Shown here: positions 14,036 to 18,213 of the stretch, in pieces | Layout of the letters: each line of letters begins with the position of its first letter | How positions within the stretch are numbered: position 1 is the first letter of the stretch | From: DASQVO01 sp035640715 | GTDB taxonomy: Bacteria > Actinomycetota > Actinomycetes > Streptosporangiales > Streptosporangiaceae | Direction: 5' to 3' | DNA length: 18,213 nucleotides | Assembly: GCA_035640715.1 (NCBI GenBank) | Contig: DASQVO010000579.1 | Location: forward strand, 1 to 18,213 | Notes under the pieces: generated by a model | The model's input: the letters and a program-made list of their open reading frames with translations, nothing else | Told to the model about the DNA's origin: nothing | Database searches by the model: none | Made by a program: the position numbers and the translations under genes

Positions 14036-14893
14036 GTGCTCCGCGTGAAACCGGCGCGGCCCGGGCCGCTGCGCATTCTCGACGATCGTGACCGCGACGA
14101 GGTGCTGAGGATCTGCGACCGAGAGCCGGTCACGAACGTCTTCGTAAGCGCCCGGGTACGTGCCGCTGGCCTCAACCCCGCGCGGCTCGGCGCGCAGATG
14201 TGGGGGCACATGTCGGGGGGCCGGCTAACGTCGCTGTGTTACGCCGGCGCCAACCTGGTCCCGGTCGCGTCCACCCCGGAGGCGACCGCGGCGTTCGCGG
14301 ACCGGGCGCGGGTGCAGGGCCGGCGATGCTCGTCGCTGGTTGGCCCGGCACCTGACGTTGAGGCCCTGTGGTGGCTGCTGAAGCCGTACTGGGGACCGCC
14401 GCGAGACGTCCGGGCGGTACAGCCGGTGCTTGCCATCTCCGGCCCGCCCTCCTGCGAGCCTGATCCGCTCGTGCGCCGTGTCCGGCCCGATGAACTCGGC
14501 CTGCTGATGCCCGCCTGCGTCGCCATGTTCACCGAGGAGGTCGGCGTCTCGCCGATGGCGGGGGACGGCGGTGTCGCCTACCGGGCGCGCGTGGCCGAGC
14601 TCATCCGCGCGGGCCGCGCATTCGCCAGGATCGAGGCAGGCAAGGTCATCTTCAAGGCGGAGATCGGCTCGGTCACGCCGCATGCGTGCCAGGTCCAGGG
14701 CGTGTGGGTCAATCCCGAGTTCCGGGGCCGAGGGCTCGCGGCACCGGGGATGGCGGCGGTCGTGCGGGATGCGCAGCGGAGCATCGCGCCCGTGGTCTCG
14801 CTGTACGTCAACGACTTCAATATCCCGGCGCGGGCTGCCTACCGGCGGGCCGGCTTCTCGCAGGTCGACACGTTCATGTCAGTGCTGTTCTAG
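14036..14893 (+). CDS. GNAT-family N-acetyltransferase with N-terminal DUF4081 domain (Rv2867c-like)
   Basis: This 285-residue protein begins at the GTG at 14036. The frame is open from 13976, and TACGCT (14023-14028) placed 7 nt before this GTG resembles the -10 box of a leaderless transcript. A GTG at 14045 is also possible. The N-terminal half (about 11-135) matches the DUF4081 type, with DREPVTNVFVSARV near the start, and the C-terminal half (about 145-283) is a GNAT fold. The acetyl-CoA motif is VWVNPEFRGRGLAAPGM (R230-x-x-G233-x-A235), followed by LYVNDFNIPARAAYRRAGF, the usual late GNAT strand and helix. In mycobacteria and streptomycetes this gene directly follows ispG; here it is displaced by about 7.3 kb. 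Its substrate is unknown. Its stop overlaps the convergent MarR stop in the tetranucleotide CTAG. Confidence 0.9.
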   Translation: MLRVKPARPGPLRILDDRDRDEVLRICDREPVTNVFVSARVRAAGLNPARLGAQMWGHMSGGRLTSLCYAGANLVPVASTPEATAAFADRARVQGRRCSSLVGPAPDVEALWWLLKPYWGPPRDVRAVQPVLAISGPPSCEPDPLVRRVRPDELGLLMPACVAMFTEEVGVSPMAGDGGVAYRARVAELIRAGRAFARIEAGKVIFKAEIGSVTPHACQVQGVWVNPEFRGRGLAAPGMAAVVRDAQRSIAPVVSLYVNDFNIPARAAYRRAGFSQVDTFMSVLF

Positions 14894-15420
14894 TCGCGTT
14901 CGCGGATCTTCCGCAGGTGGTCGATGACGGCCGCGTATCCCTCCCGCATGGCGGACAGCTGATCCTCGGTCAGGAGGTCGATGAAGTGGCGGCGCACGCT
15001 TTTCACGTGATGCGGAGCCACCCGCTGGATCGTTGCCATGCCCTGGCTGGTGAGCACCGCGAACAGGCCGCGCTTGTCGCCCGGGCACGACTCGCGCCGG
15101 ACGAGCCCGCTCGCCTCCATGCGGGTGATCTGATGGGACAGGCGGCTCCGCGACTGGGCCGTCTCATCGGCCAGATCGGTCATCCGCAGCTGCCGGTCGG
15201 GAGCTTCCGACAACACGACAAGGATCTCGTAGTCGTTGATGCTGAGCCCGAATGAGCGCAGGTCCCGATCGAGTTGCCGGCTCAGCAGCTTGCCCATTGT
15301 CAGGTGAGCGCGCCAGGCTTGCTGTTCTTCCGGTGTAAGCCAGCATGGCTGCCCGGCAGCAGAAGTTTCCGGGCAGTCGTTCGTGCTGCTGGCATCTGAT
15401 TCTGTCCGGGGCGTCCCCAT
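14890..15420 (-). CDS. MarR-family transcriptional regulator
   Basis: This protein has 176 residues and starts at the ATG at 15420. After an unconserved 26-residue head, the MarR domain runs from WLTPEEQQAWRAHL to about residue 150. It contains the SINDYEILVVLSEAP helix region, the helix-turn-helix MTDLADETAQSRSRLSHQITRMEASGLVRR (80-109 in total, cited in part) and the wing CPGDKRGLFAVLT with the Asp115-x-Arg117 pair. MarR proteins bind DNA as dimers and usually release it on binding phenolic or other small molecules. No Shine-Dalgarno is seen; on the minus strand TAAGTT lies 7 nt before the ATG, fitting a leaderless transcript. The gene is divergent from the ROK gene and its stop overlaps that of the convergent GNAT gene. 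Confidence 0.92.
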   Translation of the reverse strand: MGTPRTESDASSTNDCPETSAAGQPCWLTPEEQQAWRAHLTMGKLLSRQLDRDLRSFGLSINDYEILVVLSEAPDRQLRMTDLADETAQSRSRLSHQITRMEASGLVRRESCPGDKRGLFAVLTSQGMATIQRVAPHHVKSVRRHFIDLLTEDQLSAMREGYAAVIDHLRKIRERD

Positions 15421-15683
15421 AACGGGAAACTTACCGCCGGCCAGCGTGGACTCAGACAGAACTGACCGCCTCCTGCTGCTGGTTCATCGAGATGGGCCAC
15501 ATTTGACCGGGTCATCGTCACGTGGTGCTGAGCAGCCGCGGTGTGACCGCCTCTTGCCATATTAATGAACTTTTCAAGTATTCCTGGGCTCGACGTGTGG
15601 TGTGGCGGGCCCCTGATCCATTACGCGGCCGCTGGCTATCTGGCCGTGCATAAGCGGCTCCGCGGGCGTGACACGATCGGACT
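15421..15683. promoter_or_regulatory. Divergent control region between MarR and ROK genes
   Basis: The 263-nt gap contains one A+T-rich island (15554-15584). In it, TGAA-CTT-TTCA (15566-15576) and ACTT-TTC-AAGT (15569-15579) are two overlapping short inverted repeats. Near the MarR start, TCAG-ACAGAA-CTGA lies at about 15452-15465. These are plausible sites for MarR or ROK autoregulation. No reading frame here is convincing. Confidence 0.4.
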
Positions 15684-16916
15684 GTGCGACTGGACCCGGA
15701 GCAAGCGACGACCAGCGCGGACTTGCGCGCGCACAATCTGGCCCGGCTGCTGCGGGCAGTTCATGACGGCGGAGGCGCGCGCACCCGCGCCGAGCTCACC
15801 CGCGAGCTGAACCTGGCCAGGGGGACGGCCACCGTGCTCGTGCGGGACCTGTCGGACCGGGGGCTCATCGAGGAACTGCAGGCCGGGGCGGAGGATGCCA
15901 CACCTCGCTCGCGCGGGCGGCCGACCGGCGTACCGTCCCCGCATCCCGATGGCCCTGTCGCCCTCGCCGCAGACCTGCGTGACGATTCCTTCTCCATCGC
16001 CGCCTTCGAGCTGACCGGACGCGGGAGCGTGCTGGAGCGGCGGAAGCGGGATGCCGGCTCAGGCGCGGACCTTCTCGGCGACCTCGCGCAGCGGCTGGCC
16101 ATGCACCGGAACCGCCTGGGGGGGCGCCTCATCGGCATCGGCGTGGCGGTGCCGTCGCCGGTGAGCCATGGCCGCATGGTGCAGCCGGGCCTGGCGGACT
16201 GGCACGGAGTTGATGTGGTGGGGATGCTGGCGGCTGGGCCGGTCCCCGTGCTCGTCGGTAACGACGCGAAACTAGCCGGTCTCGCCGAGGCAAGGCGGGG
16301 CGGGCTACGTGACCTTCCGGTCGCCTTGCACCTGCATCTGGCGACGGGCATCGGCGGAGTGCTGCTCTCCGACGGCCGCCCGCTGACCGGAGCGCACGGT
16401 GCCGCCGGGGAATTCGGGCACATGCCGCTGACCGGCGGCACCGAACCATGCCGGTGCGGCTCCGTCGGCTGCTGGGAACTGGACGCGGGAAGTCACGGCC
16501 TTCTCCGCAGGGCCGGCCGTCCCGAGGAAGGGGACCGGATGGAACTGGCCATCCGCGTCATCAGGGATGCCGGGCGCGATCCCGCATGCGACCGTGCGCT
16601 GGCGGACGTGGCGGAATCGCTGGGGCGGGGAATGGGCTCGCTGGTCAACGCACACGACCCGGCCGCGATCGGCCTTTCCGGGCTGGCACGTGAGATCTAC
16701 CAGGCCGCGCCCGACGTGGTACGGGCCGGATACCTCGCGACGCTGATGCACTTCCGCCGGGACGCGCCGCCGCCGCTCGTTCCGTCGGAACTGGGCGACC
16801 TCGGCGTGCTGACCGGAGCAGCGGAACAGGTCTTCGACGGCTTCCTCACGCCCCGCGGCCTCGGTGCCTGGCACCCGGCCGGCACCGCGGCGCAGGTTTC
16901 TCTCCGTCACGGCTGA
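15684..16916 (+). CDS. ROK-family transcriptional repressor
   Basis: This 410-residue protein starts at a GTG. An N-terminal winged helix (about 12-65, TRAELTRELNLARGTATVLVRDLSDRGLIEE in part) marks it as a regulator rather than a simple sugar kinase. The ROK domain follows: GIGVAVPSPV (151-160), NDAKLAGLAEA (193-203), an HLATGIGGVLL turn (218-228), and the zinc motif GH-x9-CRCGSVGC with His246, Cys256, Cys258 and Cys263. The ATP phosphate loop of true ROK kinases (DxGGT) is replaced by ADLRDDS, so catalysis is unlikely. Such proteins repress sugar uptake genes until sugar binds, so the importer at 8947-12193 is a reasonable target, though 3.5 kb away. CACGAT sits 6 nt before the GTG and no Shine-Dalgarno is evident, suggesting leaderless translation. 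Confidence 0.92.
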   Translation: MRLDPEQATTSADLRAHNLARLLRAVHDGGGARTRAELTRELNLARGTATVLVRDLSDRGLIEELQAGAEDATPRSRGRPTGVPSPHPDGPVALAADLRDDSFSIAAFELTGRGSVLERRKRDAGSGADLLGDLAQRLAMHRNRLGGRLIGIGVAVPSPVSHGRMVQPGLADWHGVDVVGMLAAGPVPVLVGNDAKLAGLAEARRGGLRDLPVALHLHLATGIGGVLLSDGRPLTGAHGAAGEFGHMPLTGGTEPCRCGSVGCWELDAGSHGLLRRAGRPEEGDRMELAIRVIRDAGRDPACDRALADVAESLGRGMGSLVNAHDPAAIGLSGLAREIYQAAPDVVRAGYLATLMHFRRDAPPPLVPSELGDLGVLTGAAEQVFDGFLTPRGLGAWHPAGTAAQVSLRHG

Positions 16917-16938
16917 GTGCTCTTTGGCAAGCTGCAGT

Positions 16939-16956
16939 GGCCTACCGGTACAGGCC
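16939..16956. terminator. Shared hairpin between the convergent ROK and lectin genes
   Basis: GGCCT and AGGCC form a 5-bp stem around ACCGGTAC, 23 nt after the ROK stop, followed on the plus strand by CTTTGT. The stop codon of the lectin gene (16942-16944) lies inside the left arm. It may terminate the ROK transcript; for the lectin gene it overlaps coding sequence. Confidence 0.35.
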
Positions 16957-18150
16957 CTTTGTATGGTGCCCGCTTGTATGGTGCCCGCCTGCCTTCGGGC
17001 GCTGCGTGACGGACACCAGCAGCCCCCCGCCCAGGAGGAGGAAGACGCCAGCGATGATTGCCACGATGCGAAGGCCGACGCCAGCGGGCGATGAGGCACT
17101 GGGCCGGCTTCCCTGCGGGCCGGCGCCCGTAACAGCAGGCGCGGCCGCGAGCACCGCCACTGCGACGGCAGCCGTGGCGTGCGCCACCCAGGGCACCTGG
17201 CTGGTACCAGTGACGGACACCCGGGCGGAGACGGCGTGGACGCGGCCCCGCCGGGCGCCCGCCGGCAAGCGCCCGGCGACGTCGATACGCCCGGCCACGC
17301 CCGCCGGCAGGGTCCCCGAGCAGGTCAGCGTCTGGCGGATGCATGTCCAGCCGACCAGGCCTGCCGAAGCGCGGAGGCTGGTGACGCTCAGGCCCCGCCG
17401 CAGGCCGAATCTGACCGTCACGCCGTAGGCCGCCTGTGCCGACACCGCGTTCGCCGCGGTCACGGAGGCAGTGAAGGCGCCGCCGGCCCGGCCGCTCCCG
17501 GTCCCGGCGGCCAACGTCACGGCACTGTAACCGAAGCTCCACCTCCGGCCGGTGGCGGTGCCCGCGCACGCGCGGCGGACGACCTCGGCCCCCGGCACCG
17601 GCTGACCGCCGACGCCGGCGCAGACGCTGGCCCTGGGGCTGGCCAACTCGCCGGTCGTGCCGCTGAACTGCCATATCTGTCTGGCGCTTCCCCCGCATTG
17701 ACCGGCGAAGTCGACGTACAACGGGACGCCGCCGCTGACCGGCCCGGTCCCTGCCTCCAGGCAGTACCCGATGCCATTCATCAGCACGCCGTTGCTCGTC
17801 AGCGTCCATTGCTGCGCTTGGATGGCGGTGTCGCAATTCTCCAGCGTGATGGGCGCGCCGTTCCCGTTCGCCTGCCAGCAAAGGCCCGGGCGCCTGAGCA
17901 GGTTGATCTGCGCCGGGCCGATGTTCGTGCCGGCGGCTGGCTGGCTGGTTCCGGTTCCGGCGTGCAAGACCGCCGCCGCGCTCAGCCCGGCGCTCGCTCC
18001 CTGGTGCGCCGCTGACGCGCTCGCGACGCCGCTACCCGCCCCGAACTGGGCGCCGAACATTACCACAGCCAGGACCCCGAGCGCCGCAATGCCGCCCACG
18101 CGGTGAACGCCTTCACATGGCACGTGCTGCCCCCTGGCGTCTTGTTGCAT
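16942..18150 (-). CDS. Exported membrane-anchored protein with ricin-type beta-trefoil lectin domain
   Basis: This 402-residue protein has its ATG at 18150. A signal peptide is predicted at about residues 17-48 (GGIAALGVLAVVMFG core, ASASA cleavage region), preceded by a longish N-tail. A ricin B-type lectin module (about 84-206) shows LCWQANGNGAPITLENCD, QQWTL, GYCLEAGTG and RQIWQF, the cysteine pairs and Q-x-W repeats expected for carbohydrate binding. A beta-sandwich region (about 210-318) resembles DUF11-like surface repeats. A Pro/Ser/Gly linker then leads to one transmembrane helix (362-380) and a short basic, histidine-rich tail GGHHTSGHHTKGLYR. There is no LPxTG sortase motif, so the anchor is the helix itself. 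It probably displays a sugar-binding domain on the outer face of the membrane. No enzyme domain is present, and the function beyond glycan binding is unknown. Confidence 0.8.
   Translation of the reverse strand: MQQDARGQHVPCEGVHRVGGIAALGVLAVVMFGAQFGAGSGVASASAAHQGASAGLSAAAVLHAGTGTSQPAAGTNIGPAQINLLRRPGLCWQANGNGAPITLENCDTAIQAQQWTLTSNGVLMNGIGYCLEAGTGPVSGGVPLYVDFAGQCGGSARQIWQFSGTTGELASPRASVCAGVGGQPVPGAEVVRRACAGTATGRRWSFGYSAVTLAAGTGSGRAGGAFTASVTAANAVSAQAAYGVTVRFGLRRGLSVTSLRASAGLVGWTCIRQTLTCSGTLPAGVAGRIDVAGRLPAGARRGRVHAVSARVSVTGTSQVPWVAHATAAVAVAVLAAAPAVTGAGPQGSRPSASSPAGVGLRIVAIIAGVFLLLGGGLLVSVTQRPKAGGHHTSGHHTKGLYR
16960..16989 (-). repeat. Tandem 15-bp repeat encoding the His-rich tail of the lectin protein
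   Basis: TGTATGGTGCCCGCT (16960-16974) is followed directly by a copy with one change (16975-16989). On the minus strand it encodes the GGHHT-SGHHT pentapeptide duplication near the C-terminus. Copy number may vary between strains because such repeats slip easily. Confidence 0.75.
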
Positions 18151-18173
18151 AGCGTGACTGATCGTTTACAAAA

Positions 18174-18185
18174 CATCTGCAGATG
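18174..18185. promoter_or_regulatory. Perfect 12-bp palindrome upstream of the lectin gene
   Basis: CATCTGCAGATG is fully self-complementary and lies 24-35 bp upstream of the lectin ATG (minus strand), next to the A+T-rich run TTTTGTAAAC. This is the right place for an operator overlapping a promoter. Confidence 0.45.
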
Positions 18186-18213
18186 GCGGCAGGCTACCGA
18201 GTAGGTGACTCTA

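Noticed and set aside
17179..18015. Plus-strand frame of 278 codons opposite the lectin protein
   Set aside because: Low-complexity Arg/Ala/Gly/Pro composition; the minus strand has a signal peptide, Q-x-W motifs and a membrane helix.
1..18213. tRNA, rRNA, CRISPR arrays, integrase, complete insertion sequences, toxin-antitoxin or biosynthetic gene clusters
   Set aside because: Looked for on both strands; no cloverleaf-like segment, regularly spaced repeats, integrase or assembly-line domain could be seen.

Overview
The window is very GC-rich, uses GTG starts freely, and keeps the gene order dxr - site-2 protease - ispG, with a two-domain GNAT protein further along. That set is typical of Actinomycetota (compare Rv2870c-Rv2867c of Mycobacterium tuberculosis). 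Tat/lipoprotein signals, a ricin-type lectin and abundant secreted proteins suggest a soil filamentous actinomycete, but the genus cannot be fixed from the sequence alone. No rRNA, tRNA, CRISPR array or intact insertion sequence was seen.

Layout. 1-259: the 3' end of a pterin-4a-carbinolamine dehydratase. 434-1786: an orphan lipoprotein resembling spermidine/putrescine-type binding proteins, with no permease or ATPase beside it. 1893-2873 (minus): a secreted chymotrypsin-fold serine protease. Hairpins lie between these two convergent genes. 2926-6743: the conserved block dxr, rip1/rseP-like intramembrane protease and ispG, giving two steps of the MEP isoprenoid pathway plus a regulated membrane protease. 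7017-7829 (minus): a DeoR/GlpR-type sugar-phosphate repressor. 7830-8946: a 1.1-kb gene-free region rich in candidate control elements. 8947-12193: a three-gene sugar ABC importer (Tat lipoprotein binding protein, RbsC-type permease, single-domain ATPase of the FrcA type). 12359-13939: a secreted lipoprotein alpha/beta hydrolase of the tripeptidyl-aminopeptidase type. 14036-14893: the GNAT protein. 14890-15420 (minus): a MarR regulator. 15684-16916: a ROK-family repressor. 16942-18150 (minus): an exported, membrane-anchored ricin-type lectin protein.

How it fits together. The GNAT gene normally follows ispG directly in relatives. Here the two are separated by about 7.3 kb holding the DeoR repressor, the sugar importer and the hydrolase, so this stretch looks like a carbohydrate-uptake island placed in an otherwise conserved housekeeping block. 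The importer is probably controlled by the divergent DeoR gene and perhaps by the ROK repressor downstream. No sugar kinase, isomerase or dehydrogenase lies in the window, so the substrate is unknown.

The most interesting non-coding signals surround the importer. They are a consensus-like promoter with a palindrome at its start point, a roughly 200-nt structured leader ending in a 9-bp hairpin just before the Shine-Dalgarno sequence, and a long nested stem-loop between the binding-protein and permease genes. Further upstream are a LacI-type operator and three GTTAC-like repeats spaced about one helical turn apart. I found no clear evidence of a wholly new gene system; the novelty is mainly regulatory and in the gene arrangement.
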